Positions 1-6,659 of a stretch of 26,331 bases of DNA are shown here, one piece after another. The stretch spans positions 5,435-31,765 of the forward strand of contig PCVQ01000011.1 in NCBI GenBank assembly GCA_002796025.1, in the 5' to 3' direction. A model generated the notes under the pieces. It had not been told where the DNA came from. It saw only the letters and a list, made by a program, of their open reading frames with translations, and searched no databases. Origin of the DNA: Candidatus Peregrinibacteria bacterium CG11_big_fil_rev_8_21_14_0_20_46_8 (GTDB lineage: Bacteria; Patescibacteriota; Gracilibacteria; UBA1369; UM-FILTER-53-11). The position numbers were made by a program, and so were the translations under genes. How positions within the stretch are numbered: position 1 is the first letter of the stretch; every line of letters begins with the position of its first letter.

Positions 1-905
1 AGCAGCGACGTATTAAACTCGAACTGAAGCTCGTTGCCGATGTGGGATTTATAGGCCTTCCTTCAGTCGGCAAATCAACACTCATCAGCCGCATTAGCAA
101 TGCACGGCCAAAAATCGCCGACTATCACTTTACGACCCTCGTACCGAATCTAGGCGTAGTTAGCTTGCAAGACTGGGGGGGCAAAGCGGACCAAAGCTTC
201 GTGGGCTGTGATGTGCCGGGACTCATAGAGGGAGCTTCTGCAGGTAAAGGATTGGGAATCCAGTTTCTTAAACACATTATGCGCAATCGCGTACTGGTGC
301 ACTTGCTCGATGTAAATTCGAACGATCCCGCGCAAGATTACAAAATCGTTATGAAAGAGCTGCGCGCCTTTGATGCGACTCTTGCGAAAAAGCCACAACT
401 CGTAACCTTTAATAAAATCGATTCTGTCGATGCCGAAACTCTCAAACTGCAGCAAAAAGAATTGAAAAAAAATGTACGGGGTCTCAAAAAAATCTACGGA
501 ATTTCGGCGGTGAGCGGAGAGGGGATTAAAGAACTGCTGCACGATGTATGGAAGCTGCTGCAAGCAGCAAACAAAGCAGAAAAAGAAGCCGCACCCGCAC
601 CGAAACACACGCGCAAAATTTACCGGCCGCATTTGGATGAAGATCCGCGCAAATGCACCGTTGAATTTATTCGTACCCGCAAGCAGGACAAAGTCTTTAA
701 AATCACCGGCAAACGTCTTGAGCAAATTGTAGTTATGACCGATTTTTCAAATGAAGAGGCCGTAGCGCGCGTTTATGATGTACTCGAAAAACTCGCGCTC
801 GACAAAGAGTTGCGGCGTATGGGAGCACAACTTGGAGATGAAATTCGCATCGGTGATGCAAAATTAAAGTTCCGGCCTCCACAACCAAAAAAGAAGCGAA
901 AATAA
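1..905 (+). CDS. obg: Obg family GTPase, C-terminal part (cut by window start)
   Basis: Obg/CgtA is a ribosome-associated GTPase that acts in large-subunit assembly and stress control. The reading frame is open from base 3, and residues before the GTG at 42 still match the family (..KLELKLVADVGFIG), so this is the body of a longer gene and GTG 42 is not its start. The Gly-rich N-terminal Obg domain lies outside the window. Visible are G1 (GLPSVGKSTL, bases 54-83), a switch I region (YHFTTLVPNLG), G3 (DVPGLIEG), G4 (NKID) and G5 (ISAVSGEG). A C-terminal OCT-type domain follows from about base 655 (FKITGKRLEQIV ... MGAQLGDEIRIGD), ending in a Lys/Arg-rich tail. The OCT domain separates Obg from other small GTPases. 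pth follows 39 bases downstream on the same strand. Identification is firm. Confidence 0.93.
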   Translation, partial: QRRIKLELKLVADVGFIGLPSVGKSTLISRISNARPKIADYHFTTLVPNLGVVSLQDWGGKADQSFVGCDVPGLIEGASAGKGLGIQFLKHIMRNRVLVHLLDVNSNDPAQDYKIVMKELRAFDATLAKKPQLVTFNKIDSVDAETLKLQQKELKKNVRGLKKIYGISAVSGEGIKELLHDVWKLLQAANKAEKEAAPAPKHTRKIYRPHLDEDPRKCTVEFIRTRKQDKVFKITGKRLEQIVVMTDFSNEEAVARVYDVLEKLALDKELRRMGAQLGDEIRIGDAKLKFRPPQPKKKRK

Positions 906-927
906 GTGGGGCATACTGCTGAGGCCC

Positions 928-933
928 TATGAT
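928..933 (+). promoter_or_regulatory. Possible -10 box for pth
   Basis: TATGAT ends 11 bases before the pth ATG at 945, and no Shine-Dalgarno site is visible. The spacing would give a leader of only a few bases, as at other genes in this window. No clear -35 box is seen, and co-transcription with obg is equally possible. Confidence 0.25.
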
Positions 934-944
934 AAGATGATATT

Positions 945-1541
945 ATGAAACTCATCGTCGGCCTTGGAAATCCCGGTAAAAAATACGAAGGCACGCGCCA
1001 CAACGCGGGTTTTATGTGCGTGGATATGGTACAGAGAAAATTCGAGCTGCCCGAATTTAAGCTCCATAACAAAGCAGAAGCGCTCGCAGCCGAAGGCGAA
1101 GTTATGACGCCAGCCGAACTCACAAGCAAAGAAAACCGCACCGAGACACAACGCGAAAAAATCCTTCTCATAAAACCGCTTACCTTTATGAATCTCTCTG
1201 GCAATGCGGTGGCGCGCCTCAAAGATTTTTACAAAATTGCGCCTGAAAATATCTTGATAATTTACGATGATATCGATCTGCCGCTCGGCACTATCCGTAT
1301 GCGCAAAGAGGGTGGTCCGGGAACACATAATGGCATGAAATCGATTATCGAATCTCTGGGCACAGAAAACTTTCCGCGTATCCGTATTGGCATTGAGAGC
1401 AGGGGAGTAAGCGCTCCGGCACAGCAGGACCTTCATTCCTTTGTACTCAGTCCTTTTTTACCAGAAGAGATTCCTCAACTCAATTCAGCAGTGGCAGAAG
1501 CATGCGAGGCAGCTATGGCATTTTCCCTTGCCAAACCCTAA
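945..1541 (+). CDS. pth: Peptidyl-tRNA hydrolase
   Basis: Pth cleaves peptidyl-tRNAs released by stalled or aborted translation, recycling tRNA in the cytoplasm. The 198-residue protein has the usual Pth length and motifs. The N-terminal stretch LIVGLGNPGKKYEGTRHNAG contains the catalytic His (about residue 19). TFMNLSGNAV carries the substrate-binding Asn (about 83). IIYDDIDLPLG carries the catalytic-site Asp (about 108-109), and GGPGTHNGMKSI carries a second conserved Asn (about 129). The segment at residues 35-72 is slightly longer and more charged than in many homologues. The ATG at 945 places the first beta strand correctly. It sits between obg and rplU on the same strand, a translation-related cluster. 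Confidence 0.95.
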   Translation: MKLIVGLGNPGKKYEGTRHNAGFMCVDMVQRKFELPEFKLHNKAEALAAEGEVMTPAELTSKENRTETQREKILLIKPLTFMNLSGNAVARLKDFYKIAPENILIIYDDIDLPLGTIRMRKEGGPGTHNGMKSIIESLGTENFPRIRIGIESRGVSAPAQQDLHSFVLSPFLPEEIPQLNSAVAEACEAAMAFSLAKP

Positions 1542-1565
1542 AAAATCCCCTAAATTACTCGCGCT

Positions 1566-1880
1566 ATGTTCGCAATCGTAGAAATTGGCGGCAAACAGTA
1601 CAAGGTCCAGGAGAAGGACCGGATTGTTGTTGAGAAGCTTACCCTAGACGAAGGGAAGAGCTATAACGACGCCAAAATACTCCTTGTATCAGATGGAAAA
1701 GATACTATGGTTGGAGCCCCTTATGTGAGCGGCGCAAAGGTAGAGTGCAAGGTGCTTAAACAAGGTAAGGGCGAAAAACTTCGCGTATATAAGATGGTAG
1801 CTAAAAAGCGCGAACGGAAACTTCGCGGTCACCGCCAGGAGCTTACAGAGTTGGAAGTCACGAAAGTAGCTGCAAAATAG
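1566..1880 (+). CDS. rplU: 50S ribosomal protein L21
   Basis: L21 is a 23S rRNA-binding protein of the large subunit. The 104-residue length is normal. It has the N-terminal MFAIVEIGGKQYKVQ signature, the middle GAPYVSGAKVECKVL strand, and the basic C-terminal KKRERKLRGHRQ motif. In most bacteria rplU is followed by rpmA (L27) and often obg. Here obg and pth lie upstream and no rpmA follows. Its 3' end overlaps the convergent pseudouridine synthase gene by 23 bases. No Shine-Dalgarno site is visible before the ATG. A weak TAAATT at 1551-1556 could be a -10 box. Confidence 0.96.
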   Translation: MFAIVEIGGKQYKVQEKDRIVVEKLTLDEGKSYNDAKILLVSDGKDTMVGAPYVSGAKVECKVLKQGKGEKLRVYKMVAKKRERKLRGHRQELTELEVTKVAAK

Positions 1881-2766
1881 CCAGTAACTCAGGCGGTAAA
1901 GGAGCTTCAAAAGAAAGCTCTTTTTTTGTAGCTGGATGTTTAATTTTCAGCCGGCTTGCATGAAGAAAGTGACGCTTCAGACCATATTTCTGTTCAAAAA
2001 ATTTGTTCAATTCCTGGTCGCCATATAAGACATCGCCAAGAATTGGATTGCCGATGCTCGCCAGATGCACGCGAATTTGATGTGTCCGGCCCGTCTGCGG
2101 AAAGCAGTGCACGAGTGAGAATGCTCCCTTCTCAGACATAGAGACCAACTCAACACGAAATTCGGTCACGGCCTCACGAGCATCACGCCGCCTGCTCACC
2201 GCCATCTTCTTGCGATCTCTCGTGCTGCGTGCAATAGGTGCCTCAATGATTCCTTCCTCACTTTCAAAGCGTCCGCGTACCAGTGCGACATATTCTTTGG
2301 TAACGCTCCGTTTTTCCCACTGCGCCGCCAGTGCACGATGTGCCGCATCGCTCTTTGCAACAACTATCACTCCAGACGTATCGCGGTCTAAACGATGCAC
2401 AATGCCCGGCCGCAACACACCACCAATACCGCTTAAATCTTTGCAATGCGCGAGTATAAACGAAACGAGTGTTGGGCGACCTGCATCGGTATCGCTCGGA
2501 TGCACACTCACTCCCGCCGGCTTGTTTATAACAATCATATCTTTATCTTCAAAAAGAATATCGAGTTCGCGCGCAACCGGCAAAACCTGCAAAACCTTCG
2601 GCTCGGGTATCTCACAAACAACCTCCGCCTCATCCGGAATCAAAAAACTCGGCTTCAAAATAACCTCACCACCAACACGCACCCGCCCGTCTCGAACCAA
2701 CTTTTGCAAAAACGAGCGACTCAAATCCGGATACTGCTGTTGTAAATAGAGATCGAGTCGTTGCAT
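1858..2766 (-). CDS. RluA-family pseudouridine synthase (RluD-like)
   Basis: Enzymes of this family isomerise specific uridines of 23S rRNA (or tRNA) to pseudouridine. The 302-residue protein has an N-terminal S4 RNA-binding domain (about residues 1-50, with LSRSFLQKLVRDGRVRVGG). The catalytic domain carries the family motif HRLDRDTSG with the catalytic Asp at about 127. Further conserved blocks are INKPAGVSVHP and QTGRTHQIRVHLASIGNPILGD with a following YG. The domain order suits RluD or RluC type enzymes, but the target uridine cannot be read from sequence. It is the last gene of the apparent TrmB operon, 22 bases after the 512-residue gene. A GATACT hexamer at 2776-2781, nine bases before the ATG, might give it its own promoter. 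Confidence 0.9.
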   Translation of the reverse strand: MQRLDLYLQQQYPDLSRSFLQKLVRDGRVRVGGEVILKPSFLIPDEAEVVCEIPEPKVLQVLPVARELDILFEDKDMIVINKPAGVSVHPSDTDAGRPTLVSFILAHCKDLSGIGGVLRPGIVHRLDRDTSGVIVVAKSDAAHRALAAQWEKRSVTKEYVALVRGRFESEEGIIEAPIARSTRDRKKMAVSRRRDAREAVTEFRVELVSMSEKGAFSLVHCFPQTGRTHQIRVHLASIGNPILGDVLYGDQELNKFFEQKYGLKRHFLHASRLKIKHPATKKELSFEAPLPPELLAILQLLS

Positions 2767-2788
2767 CAGAATGTTAGTATCTCATATA

Positions 2789-4327
2789 TTATTCCGATGC
2801 AAGTATGGCAGCTTCGTCTTCCTGCATTTGATGCATTAAATGTGCCCGGCGCGTAGAAAATAATCTCTCGGCAAGAAATGCAAGGAGCTCGACAAACTGC
2901 TCTGCATTGCCCGGATAACGACGTTTACGCTCTGCTGCTGGAGTATTAATATGAGCAATTATCAACTCAGTTGGAGGTAGCCCCTCTCCTCCAGAAAATA
3001 CACTTGTCCCTTCTCGTTGAATGAGAGTCAAAATCATTTTATCAACCGGCTTCATAATATATGTATCAAAATCATCCGGCTTCATCATAATCCCATCATT
3101 CGGTGCTCCCACCAAAAGCTCCAACCATGCTTCTTTACAAAATGGTAAAAACTGAAGTTTTCTGGGCAATTCTTGGTTAGCTTGTTGCCAAGAAACATAA
3201 TAGGCATCACTTGGCACTACCGCTCCACTCGGATAAATAGCAAAACCATTTATTTCATCAAGAGGTTTATAGCACCTTCCCAGATTATCTATACGCGACT
3301 CAATATCAAATATATCTCTTTCATTCGGCAATAATCTTTGCCGCTCTAGGAGAGCAAGTTCATGAATAGCTGCGATTCGCAAACGCTCTGCTGCTGTGGT
3401 GCCATTCACATCGTCATCTTTTCCTCCTCCTCTTGGAACCATAACGCGGCCGTCAATAACATGTTCAATCGCAGCAAAATATGCGGCATCTGCAATTGGA
3501 TATAGCAATTGATCTTTAGGAATAGATGCATAACCATTGCCATTACTCTTTCCTCCACCTTTTCTGGCCGCACTGCGGCGACGGCGGGCTTCTGCAGTGG
3601 CGCTGGCAAGGGCGATTCTAAAATTAGTCATCGACTCACCAATCCAAGGAATATTAGCAGCAGGATCATCCAACGCATCTTCCAATAATTCTGCCATTTC
3701 CCAAAAATACGCTCCCTCCTCATCATTTTTATTCAATAATAACTTACTGTAACTTCTCGAAGTTGCACGATTACCCCAACCTAATAATTCGATTATTGCT
3801 TTTTGTGTAGAAACTCGCAACATTTCACCTGAAAGTAATTTAGACATAAAATTTCTTTGAGGGGGGGTAAGGCTGCTTCTACGAAACAAATCATGCACAG
3901 CACGTACACTGCCTAATATTTCAAATAAACGCCCTATACCGAGAACATCAAATGTAACTGTAGAATTTCTTCTAATACCTTGGCTTTTATGGCCATCTAA
4001 AGTCAATGACACTGCATTATGTGTAGCTAAAATTAATGACCAAGGCGTCCGCTGGCCTTCAAATTGCATATCTTCTTGCTGACTCAGAATAGCCGATGCA
4101 CTCATTTGCGGCTCTTCATTTTTATCATCCACAGTAAATAAAACTCCGGTTGGAAAATGATATATATCACCGAAATCGCCAGTCTCTGGACCATCACCAG
4201 AGCCGCCGCCTCCTTTTTTGATCAAATCACCCGTTCCTTCTGCTCTTTGAAGACGTGGAGGTGGACGCTCATCATCCGGCTCCACATCATCGACTATAAG
4301 ATTCCATGTCTCATGTGCTCTACTCAT
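2789..4327 (-). CDS. Hypothetical protein, 512 aa, unknown function
   Basis: No family is recognised. No signal peptide or clear membrane segment is seen, so the protein is probably cytoplasmic. It is acidic and polar near the N-terminus, with a Gly-rich linker at residues 38-50 (KKGGGGSGDGPETG). Two further short Gly-rich basic linkers (RKGGGKSNGNG near 256 and RGGGKDDD near 300) suggest several compact units joined by flexible loops. The central part is helical and charged. The C-terminal third has mixed helix and strand content. The ATG overlaps the stop of the upstream TrmB-like gene by 4 bases (ATGA), and an AGGA-like site lies just before it. The two are therefore probably translationally coupled, and this protein may be the partner or main target of that regulator. 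Parts of the gene (about 3600-4150) are more A+T-rich than the neighbours. Confidence 0.8.
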   Translation of the reverse strand: MSRAHETWNLIVDDVEPDDERPPPRLQRAEGTGDLIKKGGGGSGDGPETGDFGDIYHFPTGVLFTVDDKNEEPQMSASAILSQQEDMQFEGQRTPWSLILATHNAVSLTLDGHKSQGIRRNSTVTFDVLGIGRLFEILGSVRAVHDLFRRSSLTPPQRNFMSKLLSGEMLRVSTQKAIIELLGWGNRATSRSYSKLLLNKNDEEGAYFWEMAELLEDALDDPAANIPWIGESMTNFRIALASATAEARRRRSAARKGGGKSNGNGYASIPKDQLLYPIADAAYFAAIEHVIDGRVMVPRGGGKDDDVNGTTAAERLRIAAIHELALLERQRLLPNERDIFDIESRIDNLGRCYKPLDEINGFAIYPSGAVVPSDAYYVSWQQANQELPRKLQFLPFCKEAWLELLVGAPNDGIMMKPDDFDTYIMKPVDKMILTLIQREGTSVFSGGEGLPPTELIIAHINTPAAERKRRYPGNAEQFVELLAFLAERLFSTRRAHLMHQMQEDEAAILASE

Positions 4328-5163
4328 AATTCCTTGGTTTTTAAGCCGTTACGATGCCCATTCTTCAGCTTCTCAAGTTCGCGCTTGCCCGGCAGTGCAG
4401 TGCGCCATGCAACTTCGAAAATTGATTTCTGGGTACTCGCGATGCCTTCACTCTCAATGAGCACGGCAAGTAACTCTTTTGGTGTAATACGCACGATCGA
4501 CATCTTGTTGTCATAAATATTGATCTCGTTTTGAAATACTTGAATATCTTTAGGAAGCCAGCGGAAAAATGAGTGCTGCTTGCCTTCGATGTCCGGATAA
4601 TCTTCTTCAAGATATTTGCGCGCGGTCGGCGTATCAATTGCAATTGCGCGCTCATCCATACCTTTTTCCTGCGTACGGTGCTTGCCGTACCACAAGATGT
4701 AATCTTTGGTTGCTTGATTGCTAAACCAGGCATCAACGTGCGTAAAACATCGAATCGGTTCATTTGCGGTAAAAGTATCGTTCATGACTCGCTCAATTCC
4801 TTCGATGCCGTCATAAAAACGCACTTTCGGGCTCAAGCTATACGGATTAGTAAGATTTTGAAATTGTGGCAGCAGCTGCTCGAGCTCGCGCTGATGTGAG
4901 TTCAGTTCGCGTCTCTTTTTTTCAACAAAATTCAATAGGTACTCGGGAGAGACGGCGGTAAAGTACTTAACATTAGATCCCACATACTCGCTCACCAATC
5001 CCTTCTTTACCAGCGCCTCTAAAATAAGATATGTAGTTGGGCGCTTTAAACTGGCTTTCTTGGCAATGACACTAGCCGGCTGGGTTCCTAACTCTAAACA
5101 TGCCAGATATACTTCGGCATCTTTTTCCGTAAGGCCTATCTTTTGAAGGACTGTTTTGAGCAT
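4324..5163 (-). CDS. TrmB-like winged-helix transcriptional regulator
   Basis: This 279-residue protein starts with a winged helix-turn-helix of the TrmB type, residues 1-75. Within it are LTEKDAEVYLACLELGTQPAS, the recognition-helix region KKASLKRPTTYLILEALVKKGLV, and the wing ending YFTAVSPEYL. A short coiled coil follows (about 78-105, KKRRELNSHQRELEQLLPQF). The C-terminal domain (about 110-270) contains VRFYDGIEGIERVMND and the typical late stretch YDNKMSIVRITPKELLAVLIES, which in related proteins is an effector or phospholipase-D-like fold. TrmB proteins are best known as archaeal sugar regulators, and Patescibacteria carry many short versions. It opens an operon with the 512-residue protein and the pseudouridine synthase. 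The ligand is unknown. An inverted repeat before its start suggests autoregulation. Confidence 0.85.
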   Translation of the reverse strand: MLKTVLQKIGLTEKDAEVYLACLELGTQPASVIAKKASLKRPTTYLILEALVKKGLVSEYVGSNVKYFTAVSPEYLLNFVEKKRRELNSHQRELEQLLPQFQNLTNPYSLSPKVRFYDGIEGIERVMNDTFTANEPIRCFTHVDAWFSNQATKDYILWYGKHRTQEKGMDERAIAIDTPTARKYLEEDYPDIEGKQHSFFRWLPKDIQVFQNEINIYDNKMSIVRITPKELLAVLIESEGIASTQKSIFEVAWRTALPGKRELEKLKNGHRNGLKTKEL

Positions 5164-5170
5164 AGATGGG

Positions 5171-5197
5171 GTTGGTTAGTTATCGTCAGTTACCAAC
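5171..5197 (-). promoter_or_regulatory. Inverted repeat in the leader of the TrmB-like gene
   Basis: GTTGGT (5171-5176) and ACCAAC (5192-5197) form a perfect 6-bp inverted repeat with a 15-base spacer. It lies 8 bases upstream of the ATG of the TrmB-like gene and downstream of its likely promoter. It could be an operator bound by the regulator or an mRNA hairpin. Short arms keep confidence low. Confidence 0.3.
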
Positions 5198-5215
5198 AAC
5201 AGCCAAAAGGATACA

Positions 5216-5243
5216 ATTATAACTGCTTTCAATGCTGATGCAA
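5216..5243 (-). promoter_or_regulatory. Probable promoter of the TrmB-like operon
   Basis: On the minus strand a perfect TATAAT -10 box (5221-5216) is preceded, 16 bases further upstream, by a weak -35 (TTGCAT, 5243-5238). The expected transcript start near 5209 gives a leader of about 45 bases that contains the inverted repeat at 5171-5197. The region between here and tyrS is A+T-rich and otherwise shows only a short CTTCGCCT direct repeat (5284-5303). Confidence 0.5.
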
Positions 5244-5385
5244 ATATATTTATTGAGCGTCATCATTTTCTGAAAACTAATCTCTTCGCCTCGCGCTTCG
5301 CCTGTCTCTTGCCTTAATATAAGCTATAAACGGAACATAAAGTGTATATAGCAAAAATCAAGTTTTTTTCGTTGAGCAAGATAGG

Positions 5386-5391
5386 TATGAT
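5386..5391 (+). promoter_or_regulatory. Possible -10 box for tyrS
   Basis: TATGAT ends nine bases before the tyrS ATG at 5401. The -35 region is a T-run with no good match. If used, it would give a leaderless or near-leaderless mRNA. No T-box-like leader is visible in the 237-base intergenic region 5164-5400. Confidence 0.3.
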
Positions 5392-5400
5392 GGTCTTGTT

Positions 5401-6600
5401 ATGAAAAGAAGCGATTCACATGATCCAATTAAAAAAGTGCTTAGCCGAGGCGTGCAAGAGGTCATTGTTGCTCAAGAGCTCGAAAGACTGCTCCGGTCGG
5501 GCAAGAAGATAAAATTGTATTTGGGGATAGATCCTACAGGCAGACAGTTACATATTGGCCACGCCATTGCTTTGCGAAAACTGCGCGCCTTTCAAGAAAT
5601 GGACCATCATGTAATTTTTTTGATTGGCAGTTTTACGGCGCTCATTGGCGATACCTCTGATAAAGAGTCCGAGCGCCAGCCGCTGACGCAAGAGCAGATC
5701 GATGAGAACTTTAAGACCTATAAAGAGCAGGCCGAAAAGATTTTGGATTTTTCCAAAGTAGAAATTCGCTACAACGGCGACTGGCTAAGCAAGCTTGGAT
5801 TTGCCGACCTGCTCCAGCTGGCAAACAAATTTACCGTGCAACAGATGATCGAGCGGGATATGTACCAGCGCAGACTGAAGGCCGGTAAACCAATCGGTCT
5901 GCACGAATTTTTATATCCGCTCATGCAGGGATACGACAGTGTAGCGATGGATGTTGATTTAGAGATCGGCGGCAACGATCAGCTCTTTAATATGCTGGCC
6001 GGACGCACCTTGCAGCGCGATTTAAAGGGCCGCAATAAACACGTGATGACCGTGCAGCTCTTGGAAGGTACCGACGGCCGCAAGATGGCAAAGACAAATA
6101 ACAATGTGATTAATTTGACCGACGCACCCGGCGAGCAGTACGGCAAAATTATGTCGATGCGCGACGAGCTCATTGAACAGTACTTTTTACTGTGTACCGA
6201 TGTGGAGGAGGAGGAGATTGCAGAGATGGTGAGTGAGATGCAGTCAGGGGCAAATCCACGCGACTTCAAAATGAAATTGGCACGGGAGATCGTGACTATG
6301 TATCACGATGAGGCTGCGGCGAGTGCAGCAGAGGCCGAGTTTATACAAATTTTTCAAAAGAAAGATAAGCCGAGCGAGATTGAAGAGCGCTCGATGGGCG
6401 CGGACAAGATGAACATTTGCGATGTATTAGTAGCAAGTGAATTAGCGAGCTCAAAGAGTGATGCGCGCAGACTGGTGCAGGGCGGAGGTGTAAAGATAGA
6501 CGATGTGAAAGTTGAGAATATTGCTGAGGAGATCGGACTGAGTACTGAAGCTAAGTTGGTGCAAGTTGGGAAGCGGAAATTTTTGAAGGTGAAGGCATAG
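5401..6600 (+). CDS. tyrS: Tyrosyl-tRNA synthetase
   Basis: TyrRS attaches tyrosine to tRNA(Tyr). The 399-residue class I synthetase shows the HIGH motif (residues 51-54, in GIDPTGRQLHIGHAIALRKL). The KMSKS loop appears as KMAKT (228-232). The active-site segment YPLMQGYDSVAMDVDLEIGG lies in the centre, with NDQLFNMLAGR after it. A C-terminal S4 domain (about 335-399: ICDVLVASELASSKSDARRL, then GGGVKIDD) should bind the tRNA long variable arm. The substrate segment YDSVAMDVDLEIGGNDQ resembles the TyrZ-type subgroup, in which variant KMSKS loops are common. The gene starts after a 237-base divergent intergenic region shared with the TrmB-like gene, and recG follows after 59 bases. Confidence 0.95.
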   Translation: MKRSDSHDPIKKVLSRGVQEVIVAQELERLLRSGKKIKLYLGIDPTGRQLHIGHAIALRKLRAFQEMDHHVIFLIGSFTALIGDTSDKESERQPLTQEQIDENFKTYKEQAEKILDFSKVEIRYNGDWLSKLGFADLLQLANKFTVQQMIERDMYQRRLKAGKPIGLHEFLYPLMQGYDSVAMDVDLEIGGNDQLFNMLAGRTLQRDLKGRNKHVMTVQLLEGTDGRKMAKTNNNVINLTDAPGEQYGKIMSMRDELIEQYFLLCTDVEEEEIAEMVSEMQSGANPRDFKMKLAREIVTMYHDEAAASAAEAEFIQIFQKKDKPSEIEERSMGADKMNICDVLVASELASSKSDARRLVQGGGVKIDDVKVENIAEEIGLSTEAKLVQVGKRKFLKVKA

Positions 6601-6640
6601 ATGCGTCTCCTAGAGGCTATTTTCCTGTCTTCCTGTATTC

Positions 6641-6649
6641 TGGTATTCT
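6641..6649 (+). promoter_or_regulatory. Possible extended -10 promoter for recG
   Basis: TGGTATTCT fits the extended -10 pattern TGnTATnnT and ends 10 bases before the recG ATG at 6660. No Shine-Dalgarno site is seen. The gene may have its own nearly leaderless transcript, although read-through from tyrS is possible. Confidence 0.35.
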
Positions 6650-6659
6650 TGGATTTCCG

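Noticed and set aside
2210..2749. Plus-strand ORF of 179 codons inside the pseudouridine synthase gene
   Set aside because: It lies fully antisense to a well-supported enzyme, and its Ser/Arg/Thr-rich translation is typical of a shadow frame.
3535..3570. GGGKS in the 512-residue protein as a P-loop
   Set aside because: It lacks the preceding hydrophobic strand and the GxxxxGK[ST] spacing. It sits in a Gly/Asn-rich linker with no Walker B nearby.
5284..5303. Direct repeat of CTTCGCCT in the TrmB-tyrS spacer
   Set aside because: Only two 8-base copies occur, with no symmetry or clear position relative to either promoter. This is compatible with chance.
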